From CAIZGX01 sp044239865 (GTDB lineage Bacteria; Bacteroidota; Bacteroidia; Flavobacteriales_D; Sanyastnellaceae), in NCBI GenBank assembly GCA_044239865.1, contig JBIIAO010000001.1, forward strand, positions 558,001-622,000: a DNA stretch of 64,000 nucleotides. The letters are read 5' to 3'. The notes under the pieces were generated by a model. That model saw only the letters and a list, made by a program, of their open reading frames with translations. It did no database searches and had not been told where the DNA came from. Below are positions 52,495 to 60,314 of this stretch, one piece after another. Position numbers and translations under genes: made by a program. The number at the start of each line of letters is the position of its first letter. Within the stretch, counting starts at the first letter, position 1.

Positions 52495-52938
52495 TTATTG
52501 AAGTGCTGTTCTAATCCAATGTTCGGCCTTGGATTCTAAGATGTGGTACATCTTTTCAAATCCATCTTCCTTACCGTAATATGGATCTTCTACATCCTCT
52601 TCAATGAGGTATAATTTTATTTTCTTAAGGTCTTCTGTGTTTCGAGCCAAAGAGGAAACATCGCTGTAATTCATTTGATCCATAACCAAAATGATATCGA
52701 ATTCATCGAAGTGCTCGGCTTTAAATTTCTGGGCTTTATGGTTGGAAATGTCGACGCGGTATTGTTTTCCAACATTCTCTGAACGCTTGTCTGCTCCACT
52801 TCCTATGTGATATCCTGCAGTCCCAGCGCTAGCAATGTCAACGGTAACGTGAAGTTCTTGCGCCTTAGCCTTTAAAATTCCTTCAGCCAAAGGTGAGCGG
52901 CAAATATTACCCAGACAAACACAAAGAATTCGTTTCAT
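52495..52938 (-). CDS. Low molecular weight protein tyrosine phosphatase
   Basis: 147 residues, normal length. The P-loop CLGNICRSP (C-x5-R-S) is at residues 8-16 and the catalytic Asp is in EDVEDPYYG near residue 118. DQMNYSD and the closing helix also fit. It dephosphorylates protein tyrosine or arginine phosphate; the target is unknown. It overlaps the methyltransferase stop by 4 bases, so the two are coupled. Confidence 0.95.
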   Translation of the reverse strand: MKRILCVCLGNICRSPLAEGILKAKAQELHVTVDIASAGTAGYHIGSGADKRSENVGKQYRVDISNHKAQKFKAEHFDEFDIILVMDQMNYSDVSSLARNTEDLKKIKLYLIEEDVEDPYYGKEDGFEKMYHILESKAEHWIRTALQ

Positions 52939-53657
52939 TTCTTCTCAACTCCTATTGCAAATATGACATTTCGTTTGTTGAAGTCCCAATTCATTTCGCG
53001 CCATTCAGCAATAGACTTGGTAATCACATAACCGTTTTGGCTGTGAACGTCGCAGCCAATACACAGTAGAGTGGTAGGTTGAAGGTGCTCGCGCAAATCA
53101 TCGTACACATGATGACTGCGATAAGGCGCATCCATGAAAAGCTGTGTCAATCTGAATTCCGAAGATTGTCTTTCCAACATTTTTATTTTCTTCATTCGCT
53201 CACCACGCTCGCGTGGAAGGTATCCGTGAAAGGTAAAAGACTGCCCGTTCAATCCAGAAGCTGCTAAGGTTAGCATGATTGAGGAAGGACCAGTTAAAGG
53301 AACCACTGGAATGCCCATGCGATGCGCTTCTGCAACAATCACAGCTCCGGGGTCAGCAATGCAAGGCATGCCCGCTTCGCTCATGAGTCCAGCGTTCTTT
53401 CCTTCGAGAATAGGCTTCAACCTATCATCGTAACCAAGCTCTTTACTGTGCTCATTAATAACGTTTAAAGTAATTTCTTCAAAAGCTTTGGTGTATCCGC
53501 TTTTCCGTAAAAATCGACGAGCTGTTTTCAACTCTTCCACAAAGAAGATGTCCAATTCTAACATCAATTCATTGTTGAAAGGAACAAGTTCCATCTGATG
53601 AAGATCTCCAATTGGGGTGGGAAAAAGGTAAAGCGTACCTGGATTTATTTTAGACAT
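52935..53657 (-). CDS. SAM-dependent methyltransferase, tetrapyrrole-methylase fold (RsmI-like)
   Basis: 240 residues from ATG 53657 (MSKINPGTLYLFPTPIG); the open frame begins 17 codons earlier. Signatures: LYLFPTPIGDL, LMSEAGMPCIADPGA, PVVPLTGPSSIMLTLAASG and FHGYLPRERGERMKK. These are those of the RsmI family (rRNA 2'-O-methylation of C1402), though this short, Bacteroidota-type branch may not be RsmI itself. It overlaps the LMW-PTP gene by 4 bases. Confidence 0.88.
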   Translation of the reverse strand: MSKINPGTLYLFPTPIGDLHQMELVPFNNELMLELDIFFVEELKTARRFLRKSGYTKAFEEITLNVINEHSKELGYDDRLKPILEGKNAGLMSEAGMPCIADPGAVIVAEAHRMGIPVVPLTGPSSIMLTLAASGLNGQSFTFHGYLPRERGERMKKIKMLERQSSEFRLTQLFMDAPYRSHHVYDDLREHLQPTTLLCIGCDVHSQNGYVITKSIAEWREMNWDFNKRNVIFAIGVEKK

Positions 53658-53723
53658 AAGCGGTATATCGAGGTGATATTTTTTGCGTCCGTGAAGGTAC
53701 TGCAACAATTCATTGAGTTGGAA

Positions 53724-53751
53724 ACAAAAAAAGACAGCCGCGGCTGTCTTC
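53724..53751 (-). terminator. Terminator of the PUR gene
   Basis: A perfect 20-base palindrome AAGACAGCCGCGGCTGTCTT (53731-53750) next to a run of A on the plus strand, i.e. a T run on the minus strand. It lies 18 bases past the PUR stop. Confidence 0.85.
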
Positions 53752-53768
53752 TCTTTCAGTTTAAAATA

Positions 53769-54173
53769 TTATAAATCGTCGAATGAAATATCGCTTGACG
53801 AGGAAGGGGTGGGTTCCTCTGCTTTTGACTCGGCAGCCGGCGCAACATCTTCACTTGTTGATTCTGAATACTCGTTTTCTGATGTTTCAGACTCAGACTC
53901 GCGGAAATCTCCGGTGTCCTGAAGTTGGCGAATGTGATTAATGGTGTCTTCTAATCCTTCAATAAATTTATCGAAGTCTTCTTTATACAAGAAAATTTTG
54001 TGCTTTTCGTAGCTGGCTTGTCCGCTATCTGAAAACCCGGAGCGCTTGCTTTCCGTGATAGTCATGAATAAATCGTTGCCTCTTGTCGTTTTCACATCGA
54101 AGAAATACTTGCGTTTACCCGCGCGCACCTCTCTAGAAAATACATCGTCACGGTAGTTACTTCCTTCTGTCAT
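53769..54173 (-). CDS. PUR-domain (DUF3276) nucleic-acid-binding protein
   Basis: 134 residues. The single PUR repeat spans residues ~8-85: VFSREVRAGKRKYFFDVK, LFMTITESKR and the helix KEDFDKFIEGLEDTINHI. The family resembles eukaryotic PUR-alpha and binds single-stranded nucleic acid, probably as a dimer. The tail (residues 92-134) is acidic and disordered with Ser/Glu repeats, ending DISFDDL. It is a single gene with its own terminator. Confidence 0.93.
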   Translation of the reverse strand: MTEGSNYRDDVFSREVRAGKRKYFFDVKTTRGNDLFMTITESKRSGFSDSGQASYEKHKIFLYKEDFDKFIEGLEDTINHIRQLQDTGDFRESESETSENEYSESTSEDVAPAAESKAEEPTPSSSSDISFDDL

Positions 54174-54256
54174 AGCTGTATAAGTTTTCGTTCAATTTGG
54201 TTAAGTGTACCAAAAATAAAAAAAATACTCACATATCAAAATATTCTTGCCTCTTT

Positions 54257-55387
54257 TTACAACAAATCGTTCAGGGTCGGGGTAAGACGATAACGGTCTT
54301 CACCGTAACGGCTAGCCAATTTCTTCATTTCCCAAGCCACCTGATCAAGACCCAATTCTTTTCCCCATGCAATTAGACCTTTCGGATAATTCACACCTTT
54401 GGTCATTGCCAGATCTAAATCTTCAGCACTGGCGAGGCCTGTGCGCAAGGCTTCATAGGCCTCATTGATGAGCATGCACAGGATTCGCTTGCCAATTTCT
54501 TCTTGACTTAATGTGTTTAAGGTTTCAGTGGTGTTGGTAACTCCTTCAGCATAGGAATAAAAACCTCTTTTGGTCTTCCTTCCCAGCCATCCGGCTTCTA
54601 CATGGCGTTTCTGCGTCGTGCTTGGAGTATATCGCGGATTGAAATAATTCGCAGCGAAGACGCTTTCAGTCACTGCGTAGTTAACGTCGTTGCCTATAAG
54701 ATCCATCAATTCAAACGGTCCCATCTTGAATCCCAAAGCCTTCATGGCTTCGTCAATTTCGAAATAAGTCGCCATGCCTTCATCATAAATACGGAGAGCC
54801 TCCGAATAAAACGGACGGGCCAAACGGTTTACAATGAATCCGGGCAAGTCTTTCGTCACCACAGGCGTTTTACCCCAATCACTTATTTTAGTTTGAATTT
54901 CTGATAATCTTTCTTTGTCGGTTTGAAGGGCAGGAATTATTTCAACAAGAGGCATTAAAAATGCTGGATTGAAAAAATGAATTCCCAAAACGCGCTCCGG
55001 GTGCTTGCATGCCGAAGCAATCGCCGTAACGGAGAGGCTGGAAGTATTGGTTGCTAGAATACTGGTCTTCGGCAACAATGCATCTAGCTCAGTAAATACT
55101 GCTTTCTTCACCGCAAGGTCTTCCACAATGGCTTCAATCACCCAATCGCAATCGGCTAAGTCATTCATATATCGAACAAAACTCACTTGCGAAACAAGTG
55201 CTGTTTTCCTTTCTTCCGTAATCTTTCCTTTTTCAACCAACTTCGAGAGTTGAGCATCTAAGCTAATCTTTGCGCGTTGCAGCGCTTCCTCGTTCGTGTC
55301 GAATAGAGCAACATGCTCATTACCCATAAGGGCCACTTGGGCAATTCCAGTACCCATGGCACCCGATCCAATAATTCCTATTTTCAT
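54257..55387 (-). CDS. 3-hydroxyacyl-CoA dehydrogenase
   Basis: 376 residues. NAD-binding Rossmann start IGIIGSGAMGTGIAQVAL, catalytic and substrate blocks ATNTSSLSVTAI, VLGIHFFNPAFLMPLVEII, VNRLARPFYSEALRIYDEG; the C-terminal half has two copies of the C-terminal dimerisation domain (GPFELMDLIG at the first, LDLAMTKGVNYPKGLIAW in the second). It oxidises 3-hydroxyacyl-CoA, as in beta-oxidation or phenylacetate/PHB pathways. It is divergent from the next gene with a 27-base gap. Confidence 0.92.
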   Translation of the reverse strand: MKIGIIGSGAMGTGIAQVALMGNEHVALFDTNEEALQRAKISLDAQLSKLVEKGKITEERKTALVSQVSFVRYMNDLADCDWVIEAIVEDLAVKKAVFTELDALLPKTSILATNTSSLSVTAIASACKHPERVLGIHFFNPAFLMPLVEIIPALQTDKERLSEIQTKISDWGKTPVVTKDLPGFIVNRLARPFYSEALRIYDEGMATYFEIDEAMKALGFKMGPFELMDLIGNDVNYAVTESVFAANYFNPRYTPSTTQKRHVEAGWLGRKTKRGFYSYAEGVTNTTETLNTLSQEEIGKRILCMLINEAYEALRTGLASAEDLDLAMTKGVNYPKGLIAWGKELGLDQVAWEMKKLASRYGEDRYRLTPTLNDLL

Positions 55388-55401
55388 ATTACAAATTTCG
55401 T

Positions 55402-55409
55402 TAGTTTTG
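55402..55409 (+). promoter_or_regulatory. Putative -7 element of the TPR/OmpA gene (near-leaderless)
   Basis: TAGTTTTG ends 5 bases before the GTG start at 55415; it matches TAnnTTTG. Confidence 0.45.
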
Positions 55410-55414
55410 GTGAA

Positions 55415-57562
55415 GTGACTGCACGTTATTTCAAAATACCAATTCTTTTCTTTTTAGCCATCAATTGTTTACCTCAATTGTCGGCTCAATCGCCTGTAAA
55501 ATTGAAGGAGTTTGCGAAGAAGGAGGCAGACGCGTTGAATTGGCCAGCTGCATACGATTGGGCGAAGCAGGCATATTTGCTAGACTCTACGAATTTCGAT
55601 TCACAAGTTTTATTGGCATTGTGCGCGAATGAAATTAAGGAATTCGAGGAAAGTATGAGGCTATTTGAAAAAATTGCGGAAAAGGACCTAGGCAAGATTC
55701 AACCTGATGCGTTGTATTATTTGGCCAAAGCCAAAAAAGAGTTGGGCTATTATGAAGAGGCAGAGGTCTTGTATCGCAAGTTCGCAAAAAAAAGCAAGAC
55801 GAAGAATGTCGCCTTGAAGAAAAGAGCTGAGCAAGAAATTAAAAATTGTACCTGGGCTTTAAAGAACATTCAAACAGATGATTCCTTGCATATATATCGG
55901 TTGCCGAATGCGCTTCAGCACGGAGGGGCCGATGTTTTCCCAAGAATGAATGACACTTTATTGAATTATTCTTTTTATGAAGAACAAAAGAAAGAATGGG
56001 GTTCTGTTTCTCGGTCTTTGAATGGTGGGAAGGTTCATACTCAGATTCCCATGAAATACGGATACCTCACTTTTTTAGGAGACACAGCTGTCGGAGTTGA
56101 AATTAATGAAGGATTGAGCAAATTACTTCTTTTGGCGAAACAAGACACTTCGTGGGTGATAGCAGATAATTTAGAGAAGATTAACGAGGGCAACGGAACT
56201 ATGCCTCATTTGGCTCGTATTGACGGAGTCTTGCATTTGTTTTTTGTTTCCGAAAGGGAAGGAGGTGAAGGAGGAAAAGATATCTGGATATCGAGACAGG
56301 CTAAAGGTGTTTGGGGAAAACCCTTCAATGCGGGTAAAAAGGTGAATTCTTTGGACGATGAAATTTCGCCATTTTATTTCAAGAATAAATTATACTTCAC
56401 ATCTTCTTGGTATGAGGGATTCGGAGGTTGGGACATTTATTTTTCAAAGGGAAAGCCAGGAAGTTTTGAAAAAGCTGAAAATGCTGGACGCGGTTTAAAT
56501 TCGACCTACAACGATTGGGGATTAAGTCTTTATGACAAAAATGGAATTGCCTTTTTTAGTTCAGACAGGCCCTTAGACGATGGGTCTAAGTTTCCTCCAT
56601 GCTGCACGGATTTATATGCTGCAACATGGACCAAGGAGGTAGATAAGATCACTTCTGATTCTCTTTATATTTCACTGTATGAGTTGAATAAAATTCTACC
56701 CGTTAAGTTGTTTTTTCACAACGATGAACCCAATCCGGATTCAAACGACACCACAACGTTGTTCACGTATACAGAGACCTTCACTAATTATTTAAAGTTG
56801 AAGGAAACCTATGCCAGTAAATTAGGAAGCGAAAAAGGTGCCGGAGAAGATACAGAGGAGGAGGTAGAGGCGTTTTTCGAAAATAAAGTTCAGCAGGGAA
56901 TGAACGACTTGTTTCAATTTGAAGATTTATTGAAGAAGGAATTAGTTGGAGGGAACACGGTAAAAGTAACGGTGAGAGGATTTGCGAGTCCGCGCGCAGC
57001 CAGCGATTACAACCGAAGACTTTCTTTAAGACGAATTGCGTCTTTGAAAAACAGATGGCTTCAAGACGATGTGTTCAAGGCGGCATTGGATTCGAATGTA
57101 CTCGAAATTATTCCACTTCCTTTCGGAGAAAATCAGTCCAAATTGGGAGTGAGCGATGATATAAAAAACGAGAAAAAAAGTATTTATAGTAAAGGTGCTC
57201 GTCTTGAAAGGCGCATTGAAATTGAGAGCGTTTCTATTAATAAGAAAGAAGAGACAACAGCAAAACTAGATGTAGGAAGTGGAATTGTTTATTTGGGAAG
57301 GGTGTCTAAAGGAAGTTTCACTTCGCGTGAGGTAACCATTTCGAATAGCGGAAATTCAATATTGAAAATAGACAGTGTTGAAGCTTCTTGCGGCTGCACG
57401 GTGCCTGTCCTGGCAAAGGATGTCCTTGGCCCAGGCGAAAGTACAACATTGAAAATAACATTTTCAGCGCCGCAAAAAACGGGTAAGGAAGTGAAATTTG
57501 TTACACTATTCTCCAACGGTAAAGCCATAAAGGTCATTACCGTTGAAGCAATAGTTGAGTAA
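55415..57562 (+). CDS. Envelope protein with TPR, PD40, OmpA-like and DUF1573 domains
   Basis: 715 residues from GTG 55415, chosen because a signal peptide begins there (ARYFKIPILFFLAINCLPQLSAQ); the open frame to 55313 overlaps the divergent gene. In order: TPR-like helices (~30-150), a WD40/PD40 beta-propeller (LFFVSEREGGEGGKDIWIS, FTSSWYEGFGGWDIYFSKG), an OmpA-like domain (~515-625, VRGFASPRAASDYNRRLSLRR) and a DUF1573 Ig-like end (VEASCGCTVPVLAKD). The first three recall PorE of the T9SS; the DUF1573 end is extra. It probably links the outer membrane to peptidoglycan. Its stop touches the clpC stop with no gap. Confidence 0.85.
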   Translation: MTARYFKIPILFFLAINCLPQLSAQSPVKLKEFAKKEADALNWPAAYDWAKQAYLLDSTNFDSQVLLALCANEIKEFEESMRLFEKIAEKDLGKIQPDALYYLAKAKKELGYYEEAEVLYRKFAKKSKTKNVALKKRAEQEIKNCTWALKNIQTDDSLHIYRLPNALQHGGADVFPRMNDTLLNYSFYEEQKKEWGSVSRSLNGGKVHTQIPMKYGYLTFLGDTAVGVEINEGLSKLLLLAKQDTSWVIADNLEKINEGNGTMPHLARIDGVLHLFFVSEREGGEGGKDIWISRQAKGVWGKPFNAGKKVNSLDDEISPFYFKNKLYFTSSWYEGFGGWDIYFSKGKPGSFEKAENAGRGLNSTYNDWGLSLYDKNGIAFFSSDRPLDDGSKFPPCCTDLYAATWTKEVDKITSDSLYISLYELNKILPVKLFFHNDEPNPDSNDTTTLFTYTETFTNYLKLKETYASKLGSEKGAGEDTEEEVEAFFENKVQQGMNDLFQFEDLLKKELVGGNTVKVTVRGFASPRAASDYNRRLSLRRIASLKNRWLQDDVFKAALDSNVLEIIPLPFGENQSKLGVSDDIKNEKKSIYSKGARLERRIEIESVSINKKEETTAKLDVGSGIVYLGRVSKGSFTSREVTISNSGNSILKIDSVEASCGCTVPVLAKDVLGPGESTTLKITFSAPQKTGKEVKFVTLFSNGKAIKVITVEAIVE

Positions 57563-60115
57563 TTATTCTGCGGCTGGCGGTGTTCCCTTTTCAACATGCA
57601 TCTTCACCTCATTCAATTCGGTGTCGAAATCTACATGAAGGGTGTCACCAGGTTTAATCTGGCTGTTAATGATTTCTTCGGCCAAAGGGTCTTCTAAATA
57701 CTTTTGAATGGCTCTGCGCAATGGGCGTGCGCCATATTTCTCATCGAATCCTTTATCTGCGATATAGTCTTTCGCAGTCTCTGTAAGCGCAATGGTATAT
57801 CCAAGATCGGTGATGCGTGAGAAGAGTTTCTTCAACTCAATATCAATAATCTGATGAATGTCTTCCTTCTTCAACGCATTGAAGACAATAATATCGTCAA
57901 CACGATTCAAGAATTCAGGAGAGAATGCTTTCTTCAAAGCCGCTTCAATAATACCTTTCTTGCTGTCGTCTTCTTGCGTTGTTCTTGAAGTTGTTCCGAA
58001 TCCAACACCAACACCGAAGTCTTGAAGTTGACGTGCTCCAATGTTCGAGGTCATAATGATAACTGTATTCTTGAAGTCGATTTTACGACCCATGCTGTCG
58101 GTCATTTGTCCATCGTCCAATGCTTGAAGCAATAGATTGAAAACATCTGGATGCGCCTTTTCAATTTCATCTAACAAGATAATGCTATAGGGTTTGCGAC
58201 GAACTTTTTCGGTCAATTGTCCACCTTCTTCATATCCAACATATCCCGGAGGCGCTCCAATTAATCGAGACACAGCGAATTTCTCCATGTACTCACTCAT
58301 ATCAATGCGAATAAGCGCATCATCAGAGTCGAACATGTAACGCGCTAATTCTTTGGCCAGTTGTGTTTTTCCAACTCCTGTAGGACCTAAGAAAATGAAT
58401 GAGCCAATCGGACGATTCGGATCTTTCAATCCTGCACGATTGCGCTTAATGGCTTTCACCACTTTCAAAATAGCGTCCTCTTGTCCTATAACTCTTCCTT
58501 CAAGTTCTTTGTCCATTTTAGCAAGACGACCACTTTCCGTCTCTGCGACTTTCTGAACAGGAATACCTGTCATCATGGCCACAACTTCTTCTACGTTTGC
58601 AGCGGTTACTTGTGTTCTTTGAGTTCGAGATTCATCTTCCCATTTCTTCTTCGCTTCATCAAGTCTCGTCTCTAATGCTTTCTGTCTATCGCGCAATTGA
58701 GCAGCCTCTTCGTACTTCGCGCTGCGAACAACACGAAGTTTTTCTTCCTGAATGCCTTCAATTTCTTTTTCAATCTCAATGATTTCTTGCGGAACTGAAA
58801 TGTTCTGCAAGTGAACACGAGACCCCACTTCATCCAGAGCATCAATGGCTTTGTCTGGAAGGTGACGGTCTGTAATGTAACGAGCGGTCAATTTCACACA
58901 AGCTTGTAACGCTTCTTCCGTATAGGTTACGCTGTGATGCGACTCGTACTTATCCTTAATGTTATTTAAAATTTGAATCGTTTCTTCAACGGTAGTTGGA
59001 TCAACTACTACTTTTTGGAAACGACGCTCGAGCGCTCCATCCTTTTCAATATACTGACGGTATTCGTCAAGCGTAGTAGCACCAATGCATTGAATTTCTC
59101 CACGCGCCAAGGCTGGCTTGAACATGTTGCTAGCGTCTAGGCTTCCGCTTGCGCCACCTGCTCCAACAATGGTATGAATTTCATCAATGAACAGAATGAC
59201 ATCCGGAGATTTTTCCAATTCATTCATAACCGCTTTCATGCGTTCTTCGAATTGTCCACGGTATTTTGTTCCAGCCACCAATGAAGCTATATCTAAGGTC
59301 ACAACACGCTTATCGAAAAGCACACGAGAAACTTTTTTCTGAATAATACGAAGCGCAAGTCCTTCAGCGATTGCTGATTTACCAACACCCGGCTCACCAA
59401 TGAGGATAGGGTTGTTTTTCTTTCTTCTTGAAAGGATTTGAGAAACGCGCTCAATCTCTTTTTCGCGTCCAACAATTGGATCCAATTTCCCTTCCATCGC
59501 GTACTTGGTTAAGTCGCGACCGAAGTTATCTAAAACGGGAGTTTTACTTTTTGAATCTCCTGGTTTCTTAACGGTTCCACCTGAACCGCCTGTGAATGGG
59601 CGATCTTCTTCTTCATCGTCATCTGAACTTGGAAATTCAGCGCGAGGCAAATCTGATTTGCGCACGTTTTCGTCCTCGGTATCTCCGAGCTCGCGGTTAA
59701 CCGCATTGTAATCTACCCCCATAGGTTCTAAAGTTCTTGTAACCACATTGTCAGAGTCTTTTAAAATAGTGAGAAGCAGGTGCTCTGTGTTCACCAAGGT
59801 CTTCTTGTGAGATTTAGCTTCGATGTATGAAAGCTTCAATACGCGTTCAGCTTGCTTTACCAAAGAAATGCCTGAGCTCGTAACAGTTGAAGAACCATAA
59901 GAACCAGCATTGCGAACAGACGCTTCTACGCTTTTGCGTAAAAAAGAAAGGTCAACCCCTAAGCTCTTTAAAACTTTCGTTGCGGTACAATCTTCTTCAC
60001 GAAGAATTCCCAATAAAAAATGTTCAATTCCAATGTAGTTGTGTCCCAACCGCAATGCCTCTTCTCTGCTGTATCGCAGCACTTCTTGTACTTGTTCTGA
60101 AAACTTAGCGTCCAT
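57563..60115 (-). CDS. clpC: ATP-dependent Clp protease ATP-binding subunit ClpC
   Basis: 850 residues. Two N-terminal Clp repeats (1-150), an acidic linker, first AAA+ module (Walker A GEPGVGKSA near 240), a middle region with a UVR-type helix (SAKYEEAAQLRDRQ) and second AAA+ module (Walker A GPTGVGKTQ near 580, Walker B LLDEIEKAHPDVF). The ClpP-docking loop region follows. It unfolds proteins for ClpP. The gene ends head-on with the TPR/OmpA gene, so the two stops abut. mcsA and mcsB do not neighbour it. Confidence 0.97.
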   Translation of the reverse strand: MDAKFSEQVQEVLRYSREEALRLGHNYIGIEHFLLGILREEDCTATKVLKSLGVDLSFLRKSVEASVRNAGSYGSSTVTSSGISLVKQAERVLKLSYIEAKSHKKTLVNTEHLLLTILKDSDNVVTRTLEPMGVDYNAVNRELGDTEDENVRKSDLPRAEFPSSDDDEEEDRPFTGGSGGTVKKPGDSKSKTPVLDNFGRDLTKYAMEGKLDPIVGREKEIERVSQILSRRKKNNPILIGEPGVGKSAIAEGLALRIIQKKVSRVLFDKRVVTLDIASLVAGTKYRGQFEERMKAVMNELEKSPDVILFIDEIHTIVGAGGASGSLDASNMFKPALARGEIQCIGATTLDEYRQYIEKDGALERRFQKVVVDPTTVEETIQILNNIKDKYESHHSVTYTEEALQACVKLTARYITDRHLPDKAIDALDEVGSRVHLQNISVPQEIIEIEKEIEGIQEEKLRVVRSAKYEEAAQLRDRQKALETRLDEAKKKWEDESRTQRTQVTAANVEEVVAMMTGIPVQKVAETESGRLAKMDKELEGRVIGQEDAILKVVKAIKRNRAGLKDPNRPIGSFIFLGPTGVGKTQLAKELARYMFDSDDALIRIDMSEYMEKFAVSRLIGAPPGYVGYEEGGQLTEKVRRKPYSIILLDEIEKAHPDVFNLLLQALDDGQMTDSMGRKIDFKNTVIIMTSNIGARQLQDFGVGVGFGTTSRTTQEDDSKKGIIEAALKKAFSPEFLNRVDDIIVFNALKKEDIHQIIDIELKKLFSRITDLGYTIALTETAKDYIADKGFDEKYGARPLRRAIQKYLEDPLAEEIINSQIKPGDTLHVDFDTELNEVKMHVEKGTPPAAE

Positions 60116-60144
60116 ATCTTTCCTTACCTTTATTTAGTCAATGT

Positions 60145-60152
60145 CAAATGTA
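60145..60152 (-). promoter_or_regulatory. Putative -7 element of clpC
   Basis: TACATTTG on the minus strand, 29 bases before the ATG, matches TAnnTTTG. The -33 element is degenerate. Confidence 0.45.
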
Positions 60153-60190
60153 TTCCTTAGTTCCGTTCCACTAAACATTATACCATTGAA

Positions 60191-60222
60191 TTTTCCACAG
60201 CCATTTTGACATTTGTGAATAA
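60191..60222. promoter_or_regulatory. Two DnaA-box-like sequences between clpC and gyrA
   Basis: TTTTCCACA (60191-60199, plus) and TTATTCACA (60214-60222, minus) both fit TTWTNCACA and face each other with 14 bases between. They could bind DnaA and regulate gyrA or clpC; the 199-base gap has no third box or AT-rich unwinding region. Confidence 0.4.
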
Positions 60223-60314
60223 CTATAAGAGCCACAAGTGGTCAATTTTCTATCCAATCGGAAGTATTTTCGCGTACCCGTGACAGTTCAATTTTTTAAG
60301 CGGGAACAAGCACT

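Noticed and set aside
60116..60314. Replication origin at the clpC-gyrA gap
   Set aside because: Only two DnaA-like boxes, no AT-rich unwinding region and no dnaA/dnaN neighbours.
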